A DNA stretch of 64,000 bases from Hyphodiscus hymeniophilus (GCA_016508695.1 VNKQ01000014.1:1116001-1180000); one strand, 5' to 3'. Shown: positions 46,614-60,299, counted from the first letter of the stretch. Made by a program: numbers and translations. The notes: generated from the letters alone by a model not told the origin.

Positions 46614-49600
46614 TCGTCCCTTAATTAAGGACGAGTTTAATAGAAAATACTAGGGATTTATATTTATAAAGAAACGCGGGATTATAATTATAGACTTAAT
46701 CTTTTATTTTAATATATAAATAAAACGCTAATTTAAACTATTAATTTATAAGATTAAGAGTAATTAAAGCACTTTAATAATTTTTCTTTTTAGTATAATA
46801 GATTTTAAGTAATAAGCCGATATAAAAGGAATTAATATAAAATTAGTATTAGCTTATACTTATAAGCTTATTAGTATAATCGAGAAAACTAAGAGAAATA
46901 TAATTAAGAAATTAATTAAAATAAGACTTATTACTAATCTCTTAGAAAACTTTTAGCTAGAGATATATAAAGTAATAATTTACTTATATATTATTCTTCC
47001 TTTTAAAGCTTATAAGTAACGCTTACTAAACGAAGTCTTATATTTATAGTTTTAGAATTACTTTAAGTAATATAATTAAGCGCTTATATAATAAGTAATA
47101 ACTAATCTTAAACTTAATTAAAATAAGATTTATACTTATAATACTCGAGTATATATTTTAAAAAAAGAATAATAAAAAAGCAAAAATAAAAAAGTATTTA
47201 AAGTATTTCTTTAAGTATATATTAAATACTTAGTTAAATATATTGCGTTTAATATATATAGGATTTAAGTGCCTTAACTTAAAAGAGTAATTGTTATAAG
47301 GGACGTAACCTTTAATAAAACTAAATTCTATATTCTTAATTAAGAAATATAAGAGTAATAGCCCTTAGTAAGTACTAAAGTTATTATTTCTTTAATCGAA
47401 AAGTATAGAATTTAAAACGCTACTAATAGAATTATTAAATATCTTTTTATAAATAAGATATTCTCTTTTAAAAGAAAAGTTATAATTATACTAAATAATT
47501 TTATATATAAGATTTTAAGAGATAAGCTTTTAAGTAAAGACAATAAGAATTAGAACTTGGGAGTAAGTAGAGAAATTAGACTTTTAACTCTTAAATAAAT
47601 ACTTAAGCTAGTAAACTTATAAATAAAAACTAAAAGGAGTAATAATAATTATTTATTTAAAAGAATACTTATAGTTAGTAATTATACTAATAGTAAGTTA
47701 AATAAGAGTATAATTACTTGAGGATTAGCTTAGTTATTAAATAAGTACTCGAGTATAAATAGATAATTAATCTCTTAAGTAGTTATATATTAATTTAAGG
47801 AATTACTTAGCTTAATATAAAGTAAATTTAGCTCTAGTAATTATAAAATAGCTATAAGTAATAGTTTCTTAATAATAAAGAATAGCCTTTTAAGTAATAC
47901 TCTAATAATAAGAGTCTTAAATTATAAGATATATTAATCGAGTAAATTAAAATAATAAGTATAAAAAAATTAATAGCCTAAGCTATAAATTATCTTTAAA
48001 GAAGATTTAAATAAAAACGAACTAAGTATATTATATATTACTTTAATATATACCTCAATCTTAAAATTAAGCTAAAAATAATATAATAAGTTCTTATTAA
48101 TATTTTAAAAAGACTTAAGTTATAAAAAATAAGTCTAGATAATATATATAATAATCTTTACTTTTATTTTAGTAAATAATACTTTAAGAAAAAAGATATT
48201 TTTAGTTTTAGAAAGAGTTTACTAAAAAGATCTTTTAAAAGTATTAAGGTTATAAAGTAATCTCGAGATATATAAATATAGCGATTACTTTATTTAAGAT
48301 ATAAAATTAGAAATTAAAAATTTAAAGCTAAAAAACTACTAAAGACAAATTAAAGTAAACTTAATTAATTTAAAGGCTATTTCTCTAAAATGGGTTTTTA
48401 CTTATAAAGTAGACTTAAATAGTTTTATAATTCGTTATAAGTCTCGGATTATTATTTATAATAATCTTTAAAAAAAAGATTTAATTATTTTTATATATAT
48501 TACTATACTTACTACTCGTTTATTTTAAGTAGTTATAATTATTATAACTTACTTTAATCTTAAAATTAAGTAATATAATATTATTAATACTTTTATTAAT
48601 ACTTTATAAAATAATAAAAAAGTATAAGTAATATACTAGCTTTCTTTAGGCTTTAAGAAAGTAGGGTTTTATATAAAGATTAACCGAGCTTTATATAACT
48701 TGCGAGACTCCTTAGCTCTTTAATAATTAAGTCTCTCAAGTTAATTTAAAGTAAAGAAGAGTTATACCTCTTTTATAACCTTACTTAAAAAATCTTTATA
48801 GTCTTTTATATAAATAATATACTAATCTTATATTATAAAAGAAATAAGTAAAAAGTATATAAGTTTATTAAGAAGCTAAAGAAGTTATATAAGCTTTAGG
48901 ACTTAAAAGATATTTAATAGTTTTTAAGTATTTATATAGTTAGAGATTAAAATAATAAAATAATCTTTTTACTTTATAATACTTATATTAAAAAGATTAC
49001 TTAAAAGTTTAATTTAATTAAATAAAAATGTTTATTTATATTACTTTTAAAAACTAAGCTTATTAAGAACTTAAAGATAATAATACTAAGCTTTATTAAA
49101 GTATATTAAAAAAGAGTAAAATTAGTTTTTTATATTACGATTATAATTAAAGTAAATATTGCCTTTATAATCTCTTAGCTCTTTTAATTCTTAATAAACC
49201 CTAGTATATAATATATAAAAATAATTAATTAAGTAATTAAATATCTTTAGAGAACTCGTTATCTTATTATTTAATATAAAGGAAGCTTAGAAAGCTAGTT
49301 ACTAATCGTATTAAACGTATTATTTACAAACGATATTAAAACTCGGCAATTATCTTATAAATATATAATACTCTTATTTAAAGAACTTATTACTTAAAAA
49401 GTAACTCGATAGTTAATAATATTAATATTTATTACTTAAGTAAAGCTCTTAAGAGTAAAGTATATAACTAAGGAAATAATAGTATTATAACGATTTTTTA
49501 AAAAGATTAAACTCTTACTTAAAGACTCTTAAACGATTTTTTATAATAATTAATAAATAATTAAACTAATTATAAGGGAAAATAAAAGAATTATAACTAA

Positions 49601-52600
49601 GTTATAATATATAAATATCCAAAATATATAGCTTTACTAAAAGTATAAATTTAGAATATTTAAAGTAATATACTTATTAACTAGCGAAATACTAGTAAAT
49701 AGGCTTACTAAGAATTTCCCTAAGTATAAGTTTAAGTATTTCCGAGTTTTATTAAATTTATAAGATATACATAAAAAGATTAAAGATTTTAGAAAAGTAT
49801 AAGATTTAAAGTATTAATTATATAAAAGTATTAATTAATTAACGTCTAGTAAATAGATATTAAACGGATTTCTAAAGATTAAACTAAGTATTTAATTAAT
49901 ATAATTAAAGATTAGAGATTAGTAATTAAATATCTTTTAAATATTAATAGAATTTATTAAGATTTTAACTAGATATTACTAGAATTAAATAGATTAATAG
50001 AATATTTAATAAAATACTATAAGACTATTATAAAATTTTATATAAATACTAGTAAGATTAACTAAAGAAACTAAATAGAGTTTTTCTATACTTTAAAGTT
50101 ATAATATAATAAGATAACGTAATTAATAATTATATATTTTATTTTATAAGTTATTTATTTTATAATTAAGGAACTTTAGTAAATTAATACTTATTTGGGT
50201 ATTATCGCTAAGTTACTCTAGAATAAAAAAAAAAAGAACGAAAATATATTATAAAAGACTATTTAGTATTTCCCTAGATTACTAATAGATTATTTACTAC
50301 CTTAATTATTTAGACTATATATAGTATTTATATAAGTAATAAAAGCGCGAATAAGCATTTCTTGCTTATTAGACTTTAAACTACTAAAACTAAAAGAAAG
50401 AGTATTAGTATAACGAGAAGTAAAACCTTAATTATTATTATTATCCCTATATTAACGAGTATTAATTCTTAAAGCGTAATTAATAAGATTAATAAAATTA
50501 CTAATCTTTAGTATAGTCTAAATAGTAATCTTTAATTACTTTATTTTCTATATAAGAATTAGTATTAATTAAATAAAAACTCTATATTTAATATACCTTT
50601 TAATTAAAACTCTAATTAAATTTCTAATAATAATACTTATTATAAAATAACTAAGTATATAAAAGAATACTAATAGGGATTAGAATATAAGAGTATATAT
50701 AATATTAGTAATACTAATTACTATATAATATAATAGAATTCTTAAAGTAATAACTATTAAATTTTTTAGTTATTAAAGAAGACAAATAATTAAGGTAAGG
50801 CTAATCTCGCTAAGTATTAAGACTATAAGTAAGACTACGAGAATAACGAGAAAGAGTATTTAGAATATAATTATTTAAAATATAATTATTTAAAATATAA
50901 TCGTTTAGAATAAAAGAATAAAGATTAAGGCAAATAGTTTAATTGTATAAGCGGCGAATAAGACTATTATCTAAACGAGTAATAAGAATAAGAATTAGTA
51001 TAAGTAATAAGTATAAAAGCTAATAATAGTAATTATATAACTTAATAAAAAACAAGATTAAATTCTCTTTATCTTCTTTTTTTTTATTTTCTCTAGCTTT
51101 GTCTTTTTTATCTTTTTCTTTTTTATTATTATTATTATTATTATTATAATTATTAGTAAAAGGAGAGAGAGATTAAAAGGGATTATTAGATTTAGTAATA
51201 AAAGGATTAATAAGTGTCTTTACTTAAAGCTCTTTATTAAAGCCTTATTTATTAGAAAGGTTAGTTATATTAATTATTAAATATAAAGTAATAATTAAAT
51301 AAATCTTAGGAATTAAACTTAGAATTCGAATAAAAGTAATTAATTACTCGAGCTTTTACTTATATTATTACTTATATTATTACTTATATTAATAATTAAT
51401 AAGAAGATAAAAGAGTTATTAATAAAATAGTAATAGTATATTACTATAGTAATAGTAAAAGTTAATATTATTATTTATTATTTGTTATTATTATTAAAAG
51501 TTAAAAGGTTACAAGATTGCGATTTTATATTTATAGCCTAATTAGTGATATACCTACTAGTATAATATAAAGCGTATTAAGTCACTAGATTAATTAAAGT
51601 AATTATAAAGATTAAATAATATATAAAGTTTATATTATTTGTATTATTTGCATTATTTATATTATTTATAAGGCTAAGAGATAAAAGAGATATTAGTTAG
51701 AGCTAATTATAATACTAGTTATTATTAAGTATAAGATCTCCAATTAGATTAATTACTACTTTAAGTAATTAAACAAAAACAAACGCTAATATTTACAAAT
51801 CGAAATTTATATATATATAAAGTATAGGGAACTTACTTACAAGCTATATAAGCAAATACACGCTATATTTTATAATTGACTTTAAATATAAGTATATATT
51901 CTAATATATCGAATTATAATTATTCGAGGAATATAAGGGATTAGGGATTATAAGATAATAGTTATTATAAAATAAAAGGTCTTTAAACTTATTTATAACA
52001 ACTAGGGGGTATATTACAAAATTAAGGCTTAATTAATCTTATAGTTATAGAATATTTAATTATACTTATTAAATATTTAATTATATCTTATAATTACTTA
52101 AGCTTTATTTAAGTACTTATTTTGCTAAGCTTTATAAGAGTAATTTAACACCTAAGAGAAGACTCACTTCTTCTTCTTCTTTCTTTAGACTAAATAATAC
52201 TTAATATACGCTTACTCGAGTAGTCTTTTCTTATAACCCTTTCTCCCTTAAAGAGTAGACCAATTATCTACGCGATAATTATATATTACTTTAATATATA
52301 CTTTAATCTTAGAATTAAACTAAGAATAATATAATAAGTTCTTATTAACGTTTTAAAAAAACTTAAGCTATAAAAAATAAGTTTAAATAATATATATAAT
52401 AATCTTTACTTTTATTTTAATAAATAATACTTTAAGAAAACAAATACTCTTAGCTTTAGAAAGAGTTTATTAAAAGGATTTTCTAAAGGTACTAAAGTTA
52501 TAAAGTAATCTTAAGATATATAAATATAATAATTACTTTATTTAAATTATAAGATTAAAAATTAAGAATTTAGAATTAAGAAACTATTAGAAACAAATTA

Positions 52601-53884
52601 AAGTAAGCTTAGTTAGTAATTTAAAAGTTATTCCTTTAAAATAGGTTTTTACTTATAAAATAAACTTAGATAACTTTATAACTTATTATAAGTCTTAGAT
52701 TATTATCTATAATAATCTCTAAAAAGAAAATATAATTATTTTTATATATATATTATTATATTTACTACTTATTTGTTTTAAGAAGTTATAATTATTATAG
52801 TTTACTTTAATCTTAAAATTAAGCAATATAATATTATTAATACTTTTATTAATACTTTATAAAATAATAAAAAATATAAGTAATATATTAATTCTCTTTA
52901 AGCTTTAAAAAAGTAAGGTTTTATATAGAGATTAACTAAGCTTTATATAACTTATAAGACTCTTTAGTTCTTTAGTATTAAGACTTTTCCTTAATAATTA
53001 AGTTTTTTAAGTTAATTTAAAGTAAAGAAAAATTATATTTTTTTATAACTTTACTTAAGAGATTTTTATAGTCTTTTATATAAATAATATACTAATCTTA
53101 TATTATAAAAGAAATAAGTAAAAAGTATATAAGTTTACTAAGAAGCTAAAAAAGTTATATAAGCTTTAAGACTTAGGAAATATTTAGTAATTCTTAAGTA
53201 TATATATAATTAGAAATTAGAATAATAAAATAATCTTTTTACTTTATAATCTTAAAAAGATTACTTAAAAGTTTAATTTAATTGTATAAAAATATTTGTT
53301 TATATTATTCTTAGAAACTAAGCTTATTAAGAACTTAGAAATAATAATACTAAGCTTTATTAAGGTATATTAAGAAAAAGTAAGATTAGTTCTTTATATT
53401 ATAATTATAATTAAAGTAAATATTACTTTTATAACTTTTTAACTCTTTTAATTCTTAATAAACCTTAATATATAATATATAAAAGTAATTAATTAAGTAT
53501 TTAAATATCTCTAAATAACTTATTATTTTATTATTTAATATAAAAAAAGCTTAGAAAACTAATTACTAATTATATTAAATATATTATTAATAAATAATAT
53601 TAAAACTTAGTAATTATTTTATAAGTATATAATATTCTTATTTAGAGGACTTATTACTTAGAAAGTAGTAACTCGATAATTAATAATATTAACGTTTATT
53701 ACTTAAGTAAAACTTTTAAGAATAAAGTATATAACTAAAGAAATAATAATATTATAATAATTTTCTAAAGAGATTAAACTCTTACTTAAAGACTTATAAA
53801 TAATCTTTTATAATAGTTAATAAATAATTAGACTAATTATAAGAGAGAATAAAAGAATTATAATTAAGTTATAATATATAAATA

Positions 53885-54732
53885 CTTAGGGGCGTATATG
53901 CGAGAGCTCGAAACCGGGTCACGTGACACTCTATACCTCATTGAGCCTAGCTCCAAACTCGAGCTAGGGTTAATTAAGGCTCAAATAGGCTCCAAGTGGC
54001 TCGGAGCCGCTTAGAGCCGGTTTGGAGCTAGTTCCGAACTAAATCGGAGCCGGTTCCGAACCGACTTAAGCTAGGTTTAAGTTAATTTCCCTAATTATAC
54101 TCAAAATTTAAATTTACTTAGTTTTTTTTTTTTTTTTGAGTTTTTTTTTATATATATTATTCGCTTATTTTAGACGCTAAAAATATAAAAACTAATTTTT
54201 TGTATTAGTAATCTATAAACGTACTAAATTAGTACTAAAAATCGTACCTTCCTAATTTGGGTTTTTAAATAGTACTTTCCTTATTTGTAAAAGTTTAATT
54301 AAAAAAACTCGCTAAGGCTCTAAGTTTTTAATTAACAACGCTAAAAATAAAATAAGCGAAGATTTAGCCGACTAAGCGATATTTTATACGCGAGTCACTA
54401 GCGCGGTCACTATATACACCTGTTAATAGTCTCTTATTAAACTATAACTTAAAGTTATTATTAGTACCAAAAAAATTATACTAGTACCTAATAGTATTAG
54501 CTTAAAGTTAATTTTAGGCTTAAGCCTAGCTTGAGCCTAGCTTGAGCCTAGCTTGAGCCTAATTCGAGCCTTGAACTAGCTTGAGCTCTACTCGGAAGTT
54601 ATTGCGGGAATTGGGGTTGAGCCTTACTTGAGCCCTAGTTAAGCCTTAGTTGAGCCTTAGTCAAGTTTAGGTTTGAGCCCTAGTTAAACCTTAGTTAAGC
54701 GAGTATTGAGTACTTGCCTAATGGCCGTAAGG
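53885..54732. mobile_element. GC-richer element with TA duplication (copy 2, 848 bp)
   Basis: Same ends and internal order as the 45779 copy: CTTAGGGGCGTATATGCGAG ... TAATGGCCGTAAGG, TA on both sides. It carries three extra tandem GCCTAGCTTGA units (near 54530-54560), explaining part of the size difference. Poly-T tracts at 54122-54150. Removing it restores the Copia sequence seen at 49606-49640. Confidence 0.72.
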
Positions 54733-54974
54733 TATTTAAAATATATAACTTTACTAAAAGTATAAATTTAGAATATTTAAAGTAATATATTTACTAACTA
54801 GTGAAATACTAATAGTTAAGCTTATTAAGAATCTTCTTAAGTATAAGTTTAAGTATTTCTAAGCTTTATTAAATTTATAAAATATATATAAAAAGATTAA
54901 AAATCTTAAGAAAGTATAAGATTTAGAGTATTAATTATATAAAAGTATTAATTAATTTACGTTAAGTAAATACT

Positions 54975-55766
54975 TAGTGGCCTACTACTAAGTGTTTGAC
55001 TAGGGCTGGCCATGTTTAATATAAGGCTAAACTATATATTATATAAAAGTTAGGGTTTAACCCTAGTTAACCCGGGTTAACCCGGGTTAACTAAGTTTGG
55101 CTAGGTTAGTACTAGTTTAATTAAAGTTAATAATAAGCTTAGGCTTAGCTTTATTAGAGTTTATAGTAGCTAGTCACGTGACTCAACAAATCACGTGATT
55201 TTTTCAAAAAGTTATTTATTAAGTTGTATTATTAGTTATATAAGTTAAGTTATTTTAGTATATATTATAAGTTTTAAATATGACTCAAAATAAGCTATCT
55301 TAGCCAAGTTTATATTTAAGGAAAGTGCGATTTAAAGTAACTTCCTTTACTAAATTAAGTTTAAATTTCTCGATTAAGCTATAACTAAGTTAGTTTCAAC
55401 GCTAAAATTAAGCGAGTTAAAACTTCGGCTAAATTAGGAAAAATACTATTAGGGAGCCTAGCCACTAACCTAAATAAGTTAGATTATAATTAAAAAAAAA
55501 TCAAAAAAAGTTTTTTTTTTAAATTTTAATTAAACTTAGTTTAAACCGGGTAAACTATATTAACCTAGTCTAACCCGTTTCGCAGATTAAACTCTAAATT
55601 TTTATTAATTTACTTATAATACATTAGTTAACCTTAGTTAACCCTAGTTAACCCGGGTTAACCCAGGTCAACCTTAGTTAATTTTAATTTAATTTGAAAA
55701 TAATCTATAGTATAATTATACGTAACCTAAGTTAACCCTGGTCAAACACTTATACTAGTGCCCCTA
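54975..55766. mobile_element. complete 0.8-kb element with TAGTGGC/TAGGGGC ends
   Basis: Starts TAGTGGCCTACTACTAAGTG and ends inverted (CACTTATACTAGTGCCCCTA), with about 26-30 bp terminal repeats continuing as GTTTGACYAGGG. AGTAAATA occurs on both sides close to the ends. Internal GTTAACCCGGGTTAAC palindromes occur near both ends. hAT elements typically end CAGNGGC/TAGNGGC, so a hAT-derived MITE is the best guess. No coding capacity. Confidence 0.65.
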
Positions 55767-55864
55767 TAGTAAATATTAAACGGATTTCTAAGAATTAAAC
55801 TAAGTATTTAGTTAAAATAATTAAAGATTAAAAATTAGTAATTAAATATCTTTTAAATATTAAT

Positions 55865-56444
55865 AGGTCGGGCTAAAATAACTTGCCTCCCGGCTAAACT
55901 AACTTTTCGGGGGTATACTTAATACCCTCGCTTACTTATACAAATTTGTATACGTATATAAGGCTAAATTATATATTATAAACAAAGATAATATATCCTT
56001 ATATTCTTTTACTTTTACCCTTTAGTCTTTAATATAAAATCCCTTAGTACTTATAGTCCCCCTTATATATTATTATTATAACGACTTGCCTATTATAATT
56101 AAATCTATTTATATAAGCTAGGCATAAGAAGGGAGAGGGGTTATATAGGGGGGATTTATTTTATATATAAAGACGATTGCCTTAAAGACGTAATAATAAT
56201 TATAAGGAGTATATTACAAGAGAAGATAATCAAAGGGGAAGGGTTTAAAGGTTATATATAAGATAGGGAATATAAGTTAAATCCGGATTATAATTTTGAT
56301 AAGTTACTATAATATAATAATATATATTTTATACTTTTGCACGTATACTAATTAGTATATTGGGGGAAGCTTCCTAGATATACACCTGTGGGTAGGTTTA
56401 AATAAGCTGGTTTAGCCGGGAGGCAAGTTGTTTTAGCCTAACCC
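55865..56444. mobile_element. 580-bp DNA element, ATATTAAT duplication
   Basis: Ends AGGTCGGGCTAAAATAACTT and inverted GTTGTTTTAGCCTAACCC, inner repeat GCCTCCCGGCTAAACTAACT. ATATTAAT duplicated at 55857-55864 and 56445-56452. Same size class as the copy at 60432. Confidence 0.8.
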
Positions 56445-57690
56445 ATATTAATAGAATTTATGAAGATTTTAGCTAAATATTACTAGGATTAAATAAATTA
56501 GTAGAATATTTAGTAGGATACTAATAGGATTATTATAGAATTCTATATAAATATTAGTAAGATTAACTAAAAAAATTAAGTAGAGTTTTTTTATACTTTA
56601 AAGCTATAATATAATAAGATAATATAATTAATAATTATATATTTTATTTTATAAGTTATTTATTTTATAATTAAGGGACTTTAGTAGATTACTACTTATT
56701 TGGGTATTATTACTAAGTTACTTTAATTAAAAAAAAGAGAATAAAAAAACATTATAAAAGATTACTTAGTATTTCCTTAGATTATTAATAGATTATTTGC
56801 TACTTTAACTACTTAGACTATATATAATATCTATATAAGTAATAAAGGCATAAGTAAGTATTTCTTACTTACTAGTCTTTAAACTATTAAAACCAAAAGG
56901 AAAAGAACTAATATATTAAAGAGTAAAACCCTAGTTATTATTATTATCCTTATATTAATAAGTATTAATTCCTAGAATATAATTAGTAAGATTAATAAAA
57001 TTACTAATCTTTAATATAATCTAAATAGTAATCTTTAATTACTTTATCTTTTATATAAACATTAGTATTAATTAACTAAAACTTAGTATTAAATATACTT
57101 TAGAATTATAACTTTAGTTAGTTACTTAATAAGAATACTTATTATAAAATAACTAAGTATATAAAAAAATACTAATAGAGATTAAAATATAAAAGTATAT
57201 ATAATATTAATAATATTAATTATTATATAATATAATAGAATTCTTAAAGTAATAATTATTAGATTTCTTAATTATTAAAAAAGATAAATAACTGAAGTAA
57301 GGCTAATCTCGTTAAGTACTAATACTATAAGTAAGACTACGAGAATAATAAGAAAGAATATCTAGAATAAGATTTTTAAAAACTAAAGTATAAAGATTAA
57401 AGTAATAAGTCTTATTATATAAGTAGTAAGTAAGACTATTATCCGGACAAGTAATAAGAATAAGAGTTAATATAAGTAATGTATACAAAAGCTAACAATA
57501 GTAATTATATAAATTAATAAGAAATATAATTAAATTGTTTTTATTTTCTTTCTCTTTTTTTTCTTTAAAATTTTTTTTTATTATTATTATTATTATTGCG
57601 ATTATTAATAAGAGAAGAGAGAAATTAGAAGAGATTATTAGATTTAGTAATAAAAGGATTAATAAGTGTTTTTTTAAAGGTCTTTATTAA

Positions 57691-58403
57691 GGGTCAAGCT
57701 ATAATAACTTGCCTCCCGGCTAAAATAACTTTTCGGGGGTATACCTAATATCCTTGCTTAACTATAGTTATTTATATGTGTAAGTAAGGCTAAACTATAT
57801 ACTTTACTAAATATTAATATATTCTTATTATACTAGTAGAGTACTCCAAGTTATTTATAAGTCGTCCCCCTCCCCTAGCTATTAGTATACGATTCGATAG
57901 TTACTTAGCCTGCCTTATTATTATATAATTTAGGAGCGTAAGTCTAATAGGGAAGTAATCTTATTAACTTATATATATTATTACTAGTATTATAATAAGC
58001 TTATAACTAATATTCTCGATCTCCTCCCTATACTAGAGGTTTTAAGACCTCTTCTTAACCCTATACGTATACGAGGGAAAGGTAGACCCTATAATATACT
58101 AAGAGAAGTATTACGTATTACCGAATTATATAGCGATAATTATAAGAGATATATTACAAAAGCAAGTAATATAGGGAATAAAAGTTAAAGTTACAATTAT
58201 AATAATAGAACCTTTTAAGGGTTATACGCAAGATAAGTAATATAAGTTAAATCCGGATTATAATAAGTTAGTATAATAGTATATATTATACACTCTTACG
58301 CGTATACAAATCCGTATAGTAGGGAAAGCTTCCTAAATATATACTTATAAGTAGGATTAACTAAGTTGTTTTAGCCGGGAGGCAAGTTGTTATAGCTCGA
58401 CCC
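57691..58403. mobile_element. 713-bp DNA element, TTTATTAA duplication
   Basis: Ends GGGTCAAGCTATAATAACTT and inverted GTTGTTATAGCTCGACCC. TTTATTAA duplicated at 57683-57690 and 58404-58411. Internally a deleted relative of the 950-bp class. Confidence 0.82.
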
Positions 58404-58813
58404 TTTATTAAAGCCTTATATATTAGAAAGGTTAATTATATTAATTATTAAAATATAAGATTTAATTAAATAAAGCTTAAGAATTAAATTATAAATTTAA
58501 ACAAAGATAATCGAATACTTATATTATTACTTATATTAATAATTAATAAAAAGATAAAAGAGTTATTAATAGAATAATAATAGTATAAACTACTATAGTA
58601 ATAGTAAAAGTTAACGTTATTATTTATTATTATTATTAGAGATTAATAAGTCGCAAGTTCGCGATTTTATACTTATAACTTAATTAGTTACGCGCCTATT
58701 AGTATAATTAAAAGCGTATTAAGTCACTAGATTAATTAAGGTAACTATAGAAATTAAACGACGTCTAAAGTTTGCGTTATTTATATTATTTATAAGGCTA
58801 AGAGATAAAAGAA

Positions 58814-59175
58814 GGGATAAGCTATTTCAACTCTAATACCGGCTACTTCAACTCTACTAGTCCCTACTAGTTATATACACTATAGTACATATAGTAACTT
58901 TGCGCCTATACGAGAATATCAAAACTATTACTATTATCTTTAATATTCTTCTTAAAGTATAATAAATATATTTATAAGAAATAATATATAAAAGATACCC
59001 CTATATAGGGGCTCTTATTACCCTTTAACTCCCTGGGACTAACTTTAACTACTAACTCTAACCCGTTATATTTTAGTAGAAAAAGTATCTCTAGGCACGT
59101 GCCTTTCTAAGTATATAGTGGGTATACCCTCTAAAAGTTAAAATAGCTAGTATTAGAGTTGAAATAGCTTATCTC
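58814..59175. mobile_element. intact 362-bp MITE, TAAAAGAA duplication
   Basis: Ends GGGATAAGCTATTTCAACTC and inverted GTTGAAATAGCTTATCTC; TAAAAGAA duplicated exactly at 58806-58813 and 59176-59183. The uninterrupted target is visible in Copia 2 near 51676. Reference copy for the 361-bp class in this window. Confidence 0.85.
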
Positions 59176-59789
59176 TAAAAGAAATATTAATTAGAACTAA
59201 TTATAATACGGGTTACTACTAAGTATAAGATCTCTTATTATATTAATTATTACTTTAAGTAATTAAATAAAACTAATACTAATATTTACGACTCGAAATT
59301 TATATATATATATAAATTATTGGGACTTTACCTATAAGTTATATAAGTAGATATATATTATATTTTATAATTGATTTTAAATATAAGTATATATTCTAAT
59401 ATATTAAATTATAATTATATAAGAAATATAAGGGATTAGGGATTATAAAATAATAGTTATTATAAAATAAAATGTCTTTAGACTTTTTTATAATAACTAA
59501 GGGGTATATTATAAAATTAAGGCTTAACTAATTATTATATTATAAAATATTTAATTATACTTATTAAATATTTAGTTATATCTTATAATTACTTAAGCTC
59601 TATTTGAGTACTTATTTCGCTAAGTTATATAAGAGTACTTTAATACTTAAGAAGAGACTTATTTTTTCTTTTTCTTTCTTTAGGCTAAGTAAATAATACT
59701 TAATATATACTTATTCGAGTAGTCTTTTCTTATAACCTTTTTTCCTTAAAGATTAGACTAATTATCTACGCAATATCCGGGTCCTAATA

Positions 59790-59926
59790 AACTATGTTAT
59801 AAAGTTTTAATATTCTTATATAAGTGTAAATTTACTATATATATTATAATGTGTATAATTAATAAGGACTAGTAGAGATAAAGTAGCCGGGAGTAGAGTT
59901 AAAATAGCTTAACCCAAAATTAAACC
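59790..59926. mobile_element. fragment of a 361-bp-class MITE
   Basis: Inverse-oriented left half of the family, ending GTAGCCGGGAGTAGAGTT and AAAATAGCTTAACCC at about 59915. The other half was not located with confidence. Confidence 0.5.
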
Positions 59927-59934
59927 TAATTTAA

Positions 59935-60299
59935 GGGATAAGCTATTTTAACTCTAATACTAGCTATTTTAATTCTTAGAGGGTATACTTATTATATATT
60001 TAGAAAGTATATACTTAGAGATACTTTTTCTATTAAAATATAATAGGTTAAGGTTAATAATTAAGTTAGTCCTAAGGGGTTAAAAAATAATAAGAGTCTT
60101 TTATATAAGAGTATCTTTTATATATTTTTTCTTATAAATATATTTATTATACTTTAAGAAGAAGATTAAAGATAATAATAATAGTTTTAATATTCTTATA
60201 TAAGTATAAACTTATTATATATATTATATTATATATAACTAGGTAATAAGGACTAGTAGAGTTAAAATAACCAGTATTAGAGTTGAAATAGCTTATTCC
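59935..60299. mobile_element. intact 365-bp MITE, TAATTTAA duplication
   Basis: Ends GGGATAAGCTATTTTAACTC and inverted GTTGAAATAGCTTATTCC; TAATTTAA at 59927-59934 and 60300-60307. It directly abuts the next element, which shares the same target octamer. Confidence 0.8.

Larger units (their letters stand above)
44024..46620. mobile_element. DNA element with GGGACGAGC ends and TTAATTAA duplication
   Basis: Left end GGGACGAGCTATTTCAACTC at 44024, right end inverted (GTTGAAATAGCTCGTCCC) at 46620. TTAATTAA is duplicated exactly at 44016-44023 and 46621-46628. Net of two nested elements it is about 0.89 kb and internally resembles the 950-bp class. Its ends combine the outer bases of that class with the inner bases of the 361-bp MITE, linking the two. 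Confidence 0.78.
41363..52277 (+). mobile_element. full-length Ty1/Copia retrotransposon 2, interrupted by a 2.6-kb insertion
   Basis: Coding direction plus. The 5' LTR is 41363-41636, the 3' LTR 52012-52277, and the polypurine tract ACTAGGGGG is at 52001-52009. Removing the insertion at 44024-46620 (with its 8-bp duplication) leaves about 8.31 kb, equal to element 1. Reverse transcriptase near 48805-48840 again shows VFYINNILILYY. After the 5' LTR comes GTTATAAGCCTAGTTCG; the corresponding site in element 1 reads TTATAAGCCCGGTTCGCATA and is the probable primer-binding site. Confidence 0.85.
52278..59775 (+). mobile_element. 5'-truncated Ty1/Copia retrotransposon 3 with five nested insertions
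   Basis: Homology to element 2 starts abruptly at ATTATATATTACTTTAAT (the position equivalent to about 48028 in element 2) and runs to a 3' LTR at 59517-59775, with the purine tract AACTAAGGGG before it. The reverse-transcriptase motif VFYINNILILYY is at about 53072-53107. Removing nested elements at 53885, 54975, 55865, 57691 and 58814 leaves about 4.2 kb. The 5' half and 5' LTR are missing at the junction with element 2. Confidence 0.8.
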
